Source of the DNA: an uncultured Gammaproteobacteria bacterium
GTDB lineage: Bacteria; Pseudomonadota; Gammaproteobacteria; UBA9214
DNA: 8,507 bases
Assembly (NCBI GenBank): GCA_905480305.1
Contig: CAJQPV010000323.1
Span: 1-8,507 of the forward strand
Reading direction: 5' to 3'
The notes under the pieces are model-generated. The model was not told the origin of the DNA. It saw nothing but the letters and a program-made list of their open reading frames with translations, and did not search any database. Below, one piece after another: positions 1 to 7,687 of this stretch. The position numbers and the translations under genes are program-made. Each line of letters begins with the position of its first letter. The stretch's first letter is position 1.

Positions 1-114
1 GCCGACCGTAGACAACTTACCGACCGGCGTCTCGACAACACCAGCCTGGTTGATCGCCTGATGATGTTTTCGGAAATGCCTGTCGTTGATCTCAAACTTG
101 TCAATGACGACTGA
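1..114 (+). CDS. C-terminal fragment of an unidentified protein
   Basis: Plus frame 1 is open from the window edge to a TGA at 112-114, giving 37 residues that end in MPVVDLKLVNDD. The fragment is charged (ADRRQLTDRR near its left end) and has a short hydrophobic stretch (LMMFSEMPVV). It would converge on the exonuclease gene, with 40 bases between the two stop codons. I do not recognise the family. A second open frame exists on the opposite strand over the same bases, but it has no ATG, GTG or suitably placed TTG start, so I prefer the plus-strand reading. With only 38 codons visible, the call is tentative. Confidence 0.35.
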   Translation, partial: ADRRQLTDRRLDNTSLVDRLMMFSEMPVVDLKLVNDD

Positions 115-154
115 CCGGTCCCGGTAGCGACATCCGTACAGAAAGAAGCCGCCT

Positions 155-928
155 CTACAACTTGTAGTCATAGTCCATAATCAAGGGTGCATGATCCGAG
201 AACCGTTTTGTCTTGTAGATACGGGCTGCCTGCACTTTCTCACCGATACCCGGCGTAGTTACCTGGTAGTCAATCCGCCAGCCGACATTCCTCGCCCAGG
301 CCTGCCCCCGGTTTGACCACCAGGTATATTCATCGGCATCCTGATTCACGGCACGAAAGGCGTCCACGAAACCGGCTGGCCCGAACAACTCATCCATCCA
401 GGCACGTTCTTCCGGCAGGAAGCCGGAATTCTTGCGGTTACCACGCCAGTTCTTCAGGTCTATTTCCTTGTGTGCAATGTTCCAGTCGCCACACAGGATA
501 AATTCACGCCGTTTCAGTTTCAGTTTGTACAGCAGTGGCATAAATCGATCCAGAAAACTGAACTTGATTGCCTGGCGTTCTTCGCTGGATGAACCGGATG
601 GCAGGTACAATGAAACCACGCTCAAGGGTCCGAAACAGGCCTCTATATAACGCCCCTCGGCATCCATATCCGGCCATCCCAGCCCGATTTTTATCTTGTC
701 CGGCTTATGTTTGCTATAAATCGCCACGCCGCTGTAGCCCTTTTTCTCGGCATCATGAAAATACGCATGCCAGCCGCGCGGATGAAACACCGGGTCTTCC
801 AGTTGCTGTACCTGTGCCCTGGTTTCCTGGATACAAACAACATCGGCCTGCTGACGTACCATCCACTGGAAGAAGCCTTTTTTGGCGGCGGCACGAATGC
901 CGTTTACGTTGACCGTGATAATGCGCAT
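155..928 (-). CDS. xth: Exonuclease III family protein (AP endonuclease/3'-5' exonuclease, Crc-like subgroup)
   Basis: The product is 257 residues, the usual size for exonuclease III and Crc. The family cleaves DNA at abasic sites and degrades 3' ends with Mg2+. The frame is open well upstream, but the start at 926-928 is chosen because MRIITVNVNGIRAA is the canonical N-terminus and a GGGGA ribosome-binding sequence lies 5 bases before it. Active-site motifs are all present: N7, E35 in IQET, Y108 in LYLPSG, D148 and N150 in GDWNIAH, D220 in WRIDY, and D245-H246 in SDHAPL. The C-terminus (APLIMDYDYKL) and the 'PSG' and 'KNWR' segments resemble Pseudomonas Crc, an RNA-regulatory relative that, as I recall it, has lost catalytic residues; this copy has not. 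It lies divergent from pyrE, as crc does in Pseudomonas. Nuclease activity is therefore expected; a Crc-like regulatory role cannot be excluded. The stop codon sits in a short palindrome (155-167). Confidence 0.9.
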   Translation of the reverse strand: MRIITVNVNGIRAAAKKGFFQWMVRQQADVVCIQETRAQVQQLEDPVFHPRGWHAYFHDAEKKGYSGVAIYSKHKPDKIKIGLGWPDMDAEGRYIEACFGPLSVVSLYLPSGSSSEERQAIKFSFLDRFMPLLYKLKLKRREFILCGDWNIAHKEIDLKNWRGNRKNSGFLPEERAWMDELFGPAGFVDAFRAVNQDADEYTWWSNRGQAWARNVGWRIDYQVTTPGIGEKVQAARIYKTKRFSDHAPLIMDYDYKL

Positions 929-997
929 GTTTTTCCCCGGATTAATTCGGCGTGTATGATAGCGATCCCGGCCAGCCATAACGACCCTTGACTGCAT
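929..997. promoter_or_regulatory. Divergent xth/pyrE intergenic region
   Basis: These 69 bases must hold the 5' signals of both divergent genes. A -10-like TATGAT lies at 955-960 for pyrE, and an overlapping TATCAT is read on the minus strand at 957-962 for the exonuclease gene. Neither has a good -35 hexamer at the normal distance (TTTCCC at 932-937 is the best for pyrE). The pyrE ribosome-binding site is weak, while the exonuclease gene has GGGGA. The region is too short for a classical pyrE leader with an attenuator. The promoter positions are inference from hexamer matching only. Confidence 0.3.
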
Positions 998-1639
998 ATG
1001 AAAAACTATCAACACGACTTTATCAATTTCGCCATCAGCGCCGGCGTATTGCGCTTTGGTGAGTTCACCCTGAAATCGGGGCGCATCAGCCCCTACTTCT
1101 TCAACGCCGGACTGTTCAATACCGGTGAGCACCTGGCCCGGCTGGGGCGTTGTTATGCACAGGCCATTGTCGATAGCGGCAGCAAATTTGATGTGCTGTT
1201 TGGCCCTGCCTACAAGGGTATTCCACTGGCCGCCGCCACCAGCATTGCGCTGGCCGACCACCACCAACGAAATCTCCCCTGGTGCTTTAACCGCAAGGAA
1301 GCAAAGGACCACGGCGAAGGCGGCAACCTGGTTGGCGCTGCCCTGTCAGGTGACATCATGGTCATAGATGACGTCATCACCGCCGGTACCGCCATCCGCG
1401 AGTCCGTGGAAATCATTGAGTCTGCAAAAGCCACCCTGTCGGGCATCATTATTGCGCTCGACCGCCAGGAACGCGGCCGTGACCAGCGCTCCGCTATCCA
1501 GGAAGTTGAGGAATCTCTCGGTATCACAGTCACCAGCATCGTGACACTGGCACATCTGCTGGAATATCTGCAGAACACACCGGGGCAGCAAGAAAATGTG
1601 GCGAGAATAACGGCCTACCGGCAACAATACGGCGTGTAA
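998..1639 (+). CDS. pyrE: Orotate phosphoribosyltransferase
   Basis: PyrE transfers the phosphoribosyl group of PRPP to orotate to make OMP, the fifth step of UMP synthesis, in the cytoplasm. At 213 residues it is the same length as the E. coli enzyme. Visible motifs: TLKSGR (24-29) with the substrate-binding Lys26, the FFNAG segment (34-38), AYKGIP (71-76), the flexible catalytic loop [11 protein letters not shown] (99-109) with Lys100, Lys103 and His105, and the PRPP-binding motif [13 protein letters not shown] (120-132). The enzyme works as a dimer, each active site borrowing the loop of its partner. The ATG at 998 fits the family N-terminus ([12 protein letters not shown]), though no strong Shine-Dalgarno sequence precedes it. 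It is transcribed away from the exonuclease gene and towards the lipoprotein gene, so it appears to be a single-gene unit. Nothing in the protein looks broken. Confidence 0.97.
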   Translation: MKNYQHDFINFAISAGVLRFGEFTLKSGRISPYFFNAGLFNTGEHLARLGRCYAQAIVDSGSKFDVLFGPAYKGIPLAAATSIALADHHQRNLPWCFNRKEAKDHGEGGNLVGAALSGDIMVIDDVITAGTAIRESVEIIESAKATLSGIIIALDRQERGRDQRSAIQEVEESLGITVTSIVTLAHLLEYLQNTPGQQENVARITAYRQQYGV

Positions 1640-1646
1640 AACGCCG
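1630..1646. terminator. Small hairpin at the pyrE stop codon
   Basis: CGGCGT (1630-1635) pairs with ACGCCG (1641-1646) around a 5-base loop that includes the end of the pyrE stop codon. It lies between two convergent genes whose stops are 13 bases apart, a place where a shared terminator would be expected. There is no good run of T after the stem on either strand (AAAA follows on the plus strand), so it is at best a weak bidirectional terminator. Confidence 0.35.
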
Positions 1647-1652
1647 AAAAGT

Positions 1653-2144
1653 CTAGTTGGTTTTAATTTCAATCGACACTTCCGCCCCATCCAGCGGATC
1701 TGAAGTGTCGTTAGCACTCTCATCGATCAACACCCGGCCCTTGATATCCAACGGCTTTTCCTGCTCCCTGGCGTCAAACAAATCCGGCAGTAATGTGTTC
1801 TCAGCGGCATTCAGTTCATCAATCGCGTTGCCCTCATCAAGCCAGCCGGAATCCGGGGCCGCACCAAACACAGGCGGGTCTGGCAATGCGGCAGGACCGC
1901 GATCGAGCTCCAGGTTGAGCGATTCAAACGTGCGAGTTTCAACAACCGCAGGCACCTCATCTTGCAAACTCTGTTGCCGGCGAGCACTCACCGGCACCGG
2001 CTGTTTTTGCGCGTTTGTGGCAGCAGTTGGCGGCGCCACAACCGGCGCAGATGTCTGCTGAGGCTCTCCGCATGCAGACAAAAATAGCAGACACAGGCAG
2101 CCGGGTATCCATACGCTGCTGCAAACCTTTCTAGCCAATAACAA
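1653..2144 (-). CDS. Small acidic lipoprotein of unknown function
   Basis: The 163-residue product starts with a lipoprotein signal peptide: basic MLLARK, a hydrophobic core, and the lipobox LSAC with the lipidated cysteine at residue 25. Gly follows the cysteine and there is no Asp at +2, so by the enterobacterial sorting rule it would go to the outer membrane. The first part of the mature protein (about 26-65) is rich in Pro, Ala, Gln and Thr and is probably a flexible tether. The rest is acidic, with many D and E, and shows no domain I recognise. No ATG lies before the signal peptide: the likely start is TTG at 2142-2144, preceded by GGGGTG four bases upstream. TTG at 2136-2138 is an alternative. 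The 5' end overlaps the permease gene by 14 bases, so translation is probably coupled to it. No function is proposed. Confidence 0.75.
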   Translation of the reverse strand: MLLARKVCSSVWIPGCLCLLFLSACGEPQQTSAPVVAPPTAATNAQKQPVPVSARRQQSLQDEVPAVVETRTFESLNLELDRGPAALPDPPVFGAAPDSGWLDEGNAIDELNAAENTLLPDLFDAREQEKPLDIKGRVLIDESANDTSDPLDGAEVSIEIKTN

Positions 2145-2886
2145 GTTTCACCCCGATCAACAAAGTCACTATTTCGAAGACACGCTTTATCCAGCGGTTA
2201 CCGGACTTGATGGCGAGATGCGCTCCCAGGTAACCACCCAGTAGCGAGCCCAGCAGCAGCGCCGGTAACCACGGCCAGCGGATCTCGGCCAGCATGCCCA
2301 GCGTAACCGCGCCCGTGCCGTTCCAGAACACCCCGACCAGAATCAGGGTATAGGCAATGGCGCGGCGATAATCAAGACCAAACCAGCGCACCAGCCACAG
2401 GGTCACAAACAGACCGGTACCCGAGGTTAGCGAGCCGTTCAGAATGCCGACCAGGAACAATACCAGGCCACCGATTAATCGCCCGCCCAGCCCCCGGTTA
2501 ACCGGCTGTAATTGCTGCCCCAGGCCGGGATTCAACCACGAATAGACCCCCAGTCCGGCCGTCAGGATACCCAACGCGACTTCGGCGATGCGTTCCGGCA
2601 CGCCAAGTATAATGTTGGCACCCAGAATCACTCCCGGCAGCCCGAAACCGAGAATAAACAGTGCCAGCTGGCGATCCAGTGGCTGTTCTCTCAAGTGCCT
2701 CACTGTTGCGCCGATACCCAGTGCAACACTGGCGACTTTATGGGTGGCAAGCGCAATGGCAAACGGCAGTCCCATGAAAATCAGCACAGGCAGCTGGATT
2801 AACCCGGCACCACCCCCGGAAAAGGCTGAAAACAGGTTCGCCACCAGGGACACCAGAAACAGGACAAATTGTTCCACGCCGTTCAC
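2131..2886 (-). CDS. TSUP (TauE/SafE) family membrane permease
   Basis: This 251-residue, very hydrophobic protein fits the TSUP family (TauE/SafE, formerly DUF81), inner-membrane carriers linked to sulfite, sulfonates and other organic anions; members usually have about 250 residues and 7-9 helices. The two halves carry the expected Gly-rich repeat-like motifs, FSGGGAG (22-28) with a following QLPVL, and NGSLTSGTG (150-158). The C-terminal GSLLGGYLGAHLA (213-225) is also typical. The frame is open to 3030, but that would run into the divergent gene. GTG at 2884-2886 is chosen because GGCGGAG (2892-2898) lies 5 bases upstream and the predicted protein then begins just before the first helix. 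It shares a probable transcript with the lipoprotein gene downstream. The substrate cannot be told from sequence, and there are no sulfur-metabolism genes nearby. Confidence 0.85.
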   Translation of the reverse strand: MNGVEQFVLFLVSLVANLFSAFSGGGAGLIQLPVLIFMGLPFAIALATHKVASVALGIGATVRHLREQPLDRQLALFILGFGLPGVILGANIILGVPERIAEVALGILTAGLGVYSWLNPGLGQQLQPVNRGLGGRLIGGLVLFLVGILNGSLTSGTGLFVTLWLVRWFGLDYRRAIAYTLILVGVFWNGTGAVTLGMLAEIRWPWLPALLLGSLLGGYLGAHLAIKSGNRWIKRVFEIVTLLIGVKLVIG

Positions 2887-2891
2887 TGCTG

Positions 2892-2898
2892 CTCCGCC
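2892..2898 (-). promoter_or_regulatory. Ribosome-binding site deciding the permease start
   Basis: GGCGGAG on the minus strand is followed after 5 bases by the GTG at 2884-2886. This is the best Shine-Dalgarno match in the frame, and it supports a GTG start over longer readings that would extend into the divergent gene. Confidence 0.65.
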
Positions 2899-2913
2899 TT
2901 TGGGTATATTAGG

Positions 2914-2942
2914 ATCACAGGATAATTTAACAGGTTTAGAAT
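2914..2942 (+). promoter_or_regulatory. Candidate promoter of the DUF4124 gene
   Basis: ATCACA (2914-2919) and TAGAAT (2937-2942) match the sigma-70 -35 and -10 hexamers at 4 of 6 and 5 of 6 positions, with a 17-base spacer. Transcription would start near 2949, which favours the downstream ATG at 2973 as translation start. The call rests on hexamer matching alone. Confidence 0.35.
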
Positions 2943-2972
2943 ACACGTATGAAATCAGGATGGCTGCTACAC

Positions 2973-3995
2973 ATGAATAAACTCCGCTACTTTTTGCTGC
3001 TGCCGGCACTGCTTTGTACCAGCAGTGCATTTGCTGAACGCACCTTCAAATGGGTCGACAATGAAGGACATGTACACTACGGCAATCGCGTTCCACCCGA
3101 ATATGCAAAGCAGGAACGCAAAGTAATAAATGAACGCGGTCGCACCATACAGGTCTACGATGCCGCCAAGACACCGGAACAATGGGAAAAACAACAACAG
3201 CTAAAAGAAGAGGCCGCCAGGAACAAGGTGCTGGCTGAAAAACAGGCTGTTCAAGACCGCAGTCTGCTCGCTACCTATTCAAGCGAACAGGACATGCTGC
3301 TTGCCAAAAACAGCAAGATCGCCTCGGTAGATGCGCTACTGCATCTGACCAACAGCCGCATTGTCTCCATGCAGGAACGCTTGCATAAACTCACAGAGGA
3401 AGCCGCCACCTATGAACGCAGCGGCAAGGCGCTGCCGTTGTCACTGAAATCGCAACTGGAAAACCTGCGCAAGCAGATCACCACCAACGAGGCCTTCATC
3501 AAGAAAAAGGAACTGGAGAGAACGGCTATCAACAACCAGTTTGATGCAGACATCGCGCGCTACATTGAACTTACAGCTGACATCCCGGATTCCAGGCCTG
3601 CAAAAGAACGCCATGCGCAGATCCAGACAGCCAAAAACCGGCAGCAGCTTGATTTGAGCAGAAATGACCAGTTGTTGCTGACTACATACAAGGAAGAATC
3701 TGATCTTATCCTGACCAGGGACCAAAAACTGTCCTCGCTGGATGAACTCATTGTTCTGACCCAGTCACGCCTGCAGTCATTACAAATCGAGATGGATGAA
3801 CTCTCGGACAATGCAGACGAGTACGAAAGCCGCAACAAAAAGGTACCCGAGGGCCTGCAGGGCCGCATGAAGAATGTTCTGGAGAATATTCAGCAGGGCG
3901 AGCAGCTGATCATACTGAAACAACAGGAAAAGAAGCAGCTGGAACAACAATATAACGAAGATCTCAAACGTTACCGCATGCTAACAACCAGGTAG
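2973..3995 (+). CDS. Secreted DUF4124-domain protein with duplicated coiled-coil region
   Basis: The protein has 340 residues. A Sec signal peptide (MNKLRYFLLL core, ending TSSAFA at about residue 21) predicts export to the periplasm. It is followed by a DUF4124-type segment (about 22-50) with the hallmark FKWVDNEGHVHYGNRVPP, a small envelope domain of unknown function in gammaproteobacteria. Residues 62-97 are charged helix. Then come two gap-free copies of a 104-residue unit, at 98-201 and 235-338, both starting LL-TY and ending with R-Y-x-x-LT; by hand about 36 of 104 positions are identical. Both are rich in E, Q, K and L with heptad-like spacing, so long helices or coiled coils are likely, each broken near a conserved Pro (LP, VP). 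An ATG at 2949 is in frame, but 2973 gives a normal signal peptide and has AGGA 12 bases upstream. The gene ends exactly where argB ends on the other strand. Its function is unknown. Confidence 0.8.
   Translation: MNKLRYFLLLPALLCTSSAFAERTFKWVDNEGHVHYGNRVPPEYAKQERKVINERGRTIQVYDAAKTPEQWEKQQQLKEEAARNKVLAEKQAVQDRSLLATYSSEQDMLLAKNSKIASVDALLHLTNSRIVSMQERLHKLTEEAATYERSGKALPLSLKSQLENLRKQITTNEAFIKKKELERTAINNQFDADIARYIELTADIPDSRPAKERHAQIQTAKNRQQLDLSRNDQLLLTTYKEESDLILTRDQKLSSLDELIVLTQSRLQSLQIEMDELSDNADEYESRNKKVPEGLQGRMKNVLENIQQGEQLIILKQQEKKQLEQQYNEDLKRYRMLTTR
3264..3575 (+). repeat. Internal protein repeat, copy 1 (residues 98-201)
   Basis: This is the first of two tandem 104-residue units in the DUF4124 protein. 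Shared positions with copy 2 include LL-TY at the start, SxDxLxxLTxSR, Y-E and the Pro in mid-unit, and RYxxLT at the end. The repeat shows at protein level; the DNA copies have diverged. Confidence 0.75.
3675..3986 (+). repeat. Internal protein repeat, copy 2 (residues 235-338)
   Basis: This second copy aligns to the first without gaps at an offset of 137 residues. A 33-residue linker (202-234) containing DIPDSRP separates the two. Copy 2 ends two residues before the C-terminus, so the protein looks like signal peptide plus DUF4124 plus unit plus unit. Confidence 0.75.
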
Positions 3996-4919
<924 letters not shown>

Positions 4920-4973
4920 TCAGTTAGTCGGAAAAACCTGTAGAGTGAAGGCAATAAAGTAACAAATCTGCAC

Positions 4974-7631
4974 TCAGAATGGCAGAGTCAGATCCGGATT
5001 CACCTGCAACATGACGCGCCTGAAATCCTCGGTGATGCGTGCCAGCGCGGCCTCATCATCTGCTTCAAAGCGCAACACCAGTACCGGCGTGGTATTCGAG
5101 GCACGAACCAGGCCCCAGCCATCTTCGTATTCTGCTCGCAGGCCGTCTATGGTTGAAATACTGGCGCCCTCAAAGTGTGCATTCTCCAGCAGCTTGTTGA
5201 TGAAGACCGGCGGCTCGCCTTCCTCCATCATCACGTTCAACTCCGGCGTGTTGACACTGTCAGGCAGCTCGGCAAACACTTCAGTAGTGCTGCGGTCATC
5301 CTTGCCCAGCACTTCCAGTAACCTGGCAGCGGCATACAAACCATCGTCAAAGCCATACCAGCGCTCGTTAATAAAAATGTGGCCGCTCATTTCACCCGCC
5401 AACAGCGCCCCGGTCTCCTTGATCTTCGCCTTGATAATAGAATGCCCGGTCTTCCACATCAGCGGATCACCGCCGTGCTCACGGATGATGGCATCCAGAT
5501 TGCGTGTGCACTTGACGTCATAAATAATCTGGCCGCCCGGATTACGCTCAAGTATATCAATAGCATAGAGCATCAACACGCGGTCAGGCCAGATAACACG
5601 GCCATCGGCAGACACCACGCCGAGGCGGTCGCCGTCGCCGTCAAATGCCAGTCCGATATCGGCCTGGTTTGCAGCAACCGCGCTAATCAGGTCTTGCAGA
5701 TTCTCGGTCTTGCTCGGGTCCGGATGGTGATTCGGGAAGGTGCCATCAACATCGCAGAACAGCTCGATCACCTCGCAACCCAAACCGCGCAGCAGCTGAG
5801 GTATCACGCCACCGGCAACACCGTTGCCGCAGTCAACCACGACCTTCAGTGGCCGCGCCAGCGTCACATCGCTGCGTATGCGTTCGATGTAATCCGGCAC
5901 CACGTTAATGACTTCAACACTGCCGGCATCTGCAGAGATAAAATTATTACTTTCGATGCGTTCACGCAACGACTGGATCGAAGGCCCGGACAGGGTCTCA
6001 CCATCTATGACAATTTTCAGGCCGTTATAGTCAGGCGGATTGTGACTGCCGGTTACCACGACACCGTTCTGGGTATCCAGGTAATGGGTAGCAAAATACA
6101 GCACCGGCGTGGGTACACAACCGATATCCTTGACATCACAACCGGTAGAAATAATACCTGCAATCAACGCAGCTGAAAGATCCGGACCGGACAAACGACC
6201 ATCACGCCCGACCACAAAGGTATTGCGGCCACGCTGCAGCGCCTCACTGCCAATCGCACGACCAATCTGTTTGACTGCTGACTGTGTCAGCGTCTGGTCA
6301 ACAATACCCCGAATATCATAGGCACGAAATATCGAAGCATCGATGTTGATACTGATATTTTCCTGCTCCTGCATGGTTTCCGGGGGATCTTCCTCCAATA
6401 TCAGATTTTTGCTACTCACTGCAGAGCCATAGTCTGCAGCGACCCCCGCCCTGATAGTATCTTCGTCATCATCAAGATTATCTTCGATCTCGGTGACTGT
6501 TTCATCGGACAGGTAATCGTCATCGGCTTCAGGTTCAGGTTTAGCAGTCATGACGCTTTGTTCTGGTTTATTAGTTGCAGCCATCTGCGTCATAAACTCG
6601 ACCGTCTCCTGCAGCTCCTTCAGGCCGGATGGATATTCACGCTGTACGCGGCCATCGCGAAAATCCTTCATGATGGTCACCATGCTGACCTGGTCAACAC
6701 GCAGGGCATTCTTGATGTTGCGAAACAGCAATACGGTCAGCAGCACCACCATGAAGGCTGCGACCAATGCGGCACCCAGCACCCACACGCCAATCTTCCC
6801 CAGGTAGTAGAGTCCCGACACTGCCGGCCAGTAGGCCACCTGCCAGCGGCTGCCTGTGATCGGCATTACCCGTTCGGCTGCACCCTGTTTGGCTTCCTTG
6901 TCACCGTAATGTGCAACAGCAACGGGCCTGCCCTTGGTACCATGTTGCTGTAACTCAATATAGCCATTCAGGTCCTGCAGGTCGCCCAGGATATCCTGCA
7001 GCACATCCTTGGACAGCGACAGCATCAGGTGACCCACGACACCACTGCCCGCCGGGTCTATTACCCTGCGCACAATGTTGACGTGCTGTTGCGGCGTATT
7101 CAGCGAGTGCACTTCCATGGTGGGCTCTTCGCTGCCGGATTCCGCAATGCGCATTTGCGCTATTGCGGCATAGGTCAAAGGCGGTGAGGCTTCCAAATCG
7201 ACTTCACCCAGGCCGGGCGGCAACAGTTGAACATTGATCGCGTCCGGGAACACATAACGCAGCGATTCTTCCCGGGAGCGCAGCGAAGCCTTGCTGCCTA
7301 CCATCAACAGGTAGGCGATATCAGGATCCTTGGCAAGCAGCGTGGTAGTGGCACCGTAATGCTCGACAATGGCGGTTATCCGCGCCGTCACCTGCTGGGT
7401 GATGATGTCGTTCTGCTGCTCCATGGTGTGGAGGATGTAACCCGACATGAATTTGAAAATAAACGCCGCCAGCAACGCCAGCAACACCACCGCACTCACC
7501 AGCAATTGCAGACGTATCTTTCCCAGACTGGCGGGTTTAGCGTCCACGATCAACGGCGGCACTGCCTGCATATCAGCCGCACCCGCAGATGATTTTTTAC
7601 GCTTGAATAATTTACCTGGAGAGAACTTCAT
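4974..7631 (-). CDS. algC: Membrane-anchored phosphomannomutase/phosphoglucomutase
   Basis: The C-terminal half (about residues 430-885) is a full alpha-D-phosphohexomutase, interconverting mannose or glucose 6- and 1-phosphates for alginate, LPS and other polysaccharide precursors. Its motifs are all intact: RAYDIRG (436-442), the phosphoserine loop TGSHNPP with Ser529, metal-binding DGDGD with Asp664, 666 and 668, sugar-binding GEMSGH (746-751), and the phosphate-binding RASNTTP (843-849). Before it lies a 420-residue extension: a basic cytoplasmic start, a membrane helix at about 41-62, an approximately 215-residue periplasmic region, a second helix at about 279-303, a HAMP-like helical stretch to about 350, and a very acidic linker (366-392). 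The layout resembles a sensor protein's input half, though I cannot name the domain. Extended AlgC forms are known in Pseudomonas, so the long form is not an assembly error. The gene lies between dut and argB on one strand. The ATG at 7629-7631 has only a weak AAAG-type ribosome-binding site. Confidence 0.95.
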   Translation of the reverse strand: MKFSPGKLFKRKKSSAGAADMQAVPPLIVDAKPASLGKIRLQLLVSAVVLLALLAAFIFKFMSGYILHTMEQQNDIITQQVTARITAIVEHYGATTTLLAKDPDIAYLLMVGSKASLRSREESLRYVFPDAINVQLLPPGLGEVDLEASPPLTYAAIAQMRIAESGSEEPTMEVHSLNTPQQHVNIVRRVIDPAGSGVVGHLMLSLSKDVLQDILGDLQDLNGYIELQQHGTKGRPVAVAHYGDKEAKQGAAERVMPITGSRWQVAYWPAVSGLYYLGKIGVWVLGAALVAAFMVVLLTVLLFRNIKNALRVDQVSMVTIMKDFRDGRVQREYPSGLKELQETVEFMTQMAATNKPEQSVMTAKPEPEADDDYLSDETVTEIEDNLDDDEDTIRAGVAADYGSAVSSKNLILEEDPPETMQEQENISINIDASIFRAYDIRGIVDQTLTQSAVKQIGRAIGSEALQRGRNTFVVGRDGRLSGPDLSAALIAGIISTGCDVKDIGCVPTPVLYFATHYLDTQNGVVVTGSHNPPDYNGLKIVIDGETLSGPSIQSLRERIESNNFISADAGSVEVINVVPDYIERIRSDVTLARPLKVVVDCGNGVAGGVIPQLLRGLGCEVIELFCDVDGTFPNHHPDPSKTENLQDLISAVAANQADIGLAFDGDGDRLGVVSADGRVIWPDRVLMLYAIDILERNPGGQIIYDVKCTRNLDAIIREHGGDPLMWKTGHSIIKAKIKETGALLAGEMSGHIFINERWYGFDDGLYAAARLLEVLGKDDRSTTEVFAELPDSVNTPELNVMMEEGEPPVFINKLLENAHFEGASISTIDGLRAEYEDGWGLVRASNTTPVLVLRFEADDEAALARITEDFRRVMLQVNPDLTLPF
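6372..6374 (-). promoter_or_regulatory. Possible internal translation start in algC (Met420)
   Basis: An in-frame ATG encodes Met420, just ahead of the mutase domain, with GGAA about 4 bases upstream. Starting here would give a soluble 466-residue enzyme, almost the length of the classical 463-residue AlgC studied in Pseudomonas aeruginosa. Whether it is used cannot be seen from sequence. Confidence 0.3.
6456..6536 (-). other. Acidic low-complexity linker in AlgC (residues 366-392)
   Basis: This stretch of about 27 residues is dominated by Asp and Glu (for example EADDDYLSDE and DNLDDDED). It joins the membrane module to the catalytic domain and is probably disordered. Confidence 0.6.
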
Positions 7632-7687
7632 TACAATTCTTTAACGCCCTGATCCTGTGTGGACCCTGAAAAACAAGTGATGGGATA

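Noticed and set aside
155..167. 13-base palindrome (CTACAA, one base, TTGTAG) at the exonuclease stop codon
   Set aside because: A single base separates the arms, so it cannot fold as an RNA hairpin, and there is only one copy; it is most likely chance in coding sequence.
929..1312. Upstream in-frame extension of the exonuclease gene (128 extra residues)
   Set aside because: It lies antisense to pyrE, shows no homology to the family, and the canonical N-terminus with a good ribosome-binding site begins at 928.
2949..2951. Upstream ATG as start of the DUF4124 gene
   Set aside because: It has no ribosome-binding site, lies at the predicted transcription start, and would put an odd extension before a normal signal peptide.
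2887..3030. Longer permease reading of 299 residues
   Set aside because: The extension would overlap the signal peptide of the divergent gene and is hydrophilic and Cys-rich; the GTG at 2884-2886 has a proper ribosome-binding site.
5379..6176. Long plus-strand open frame of 265 residues opposite algC
   Set aside because: It is the antisense shadow of the mutase domain; it is His- and Arg-rich and has no recognisable motif.
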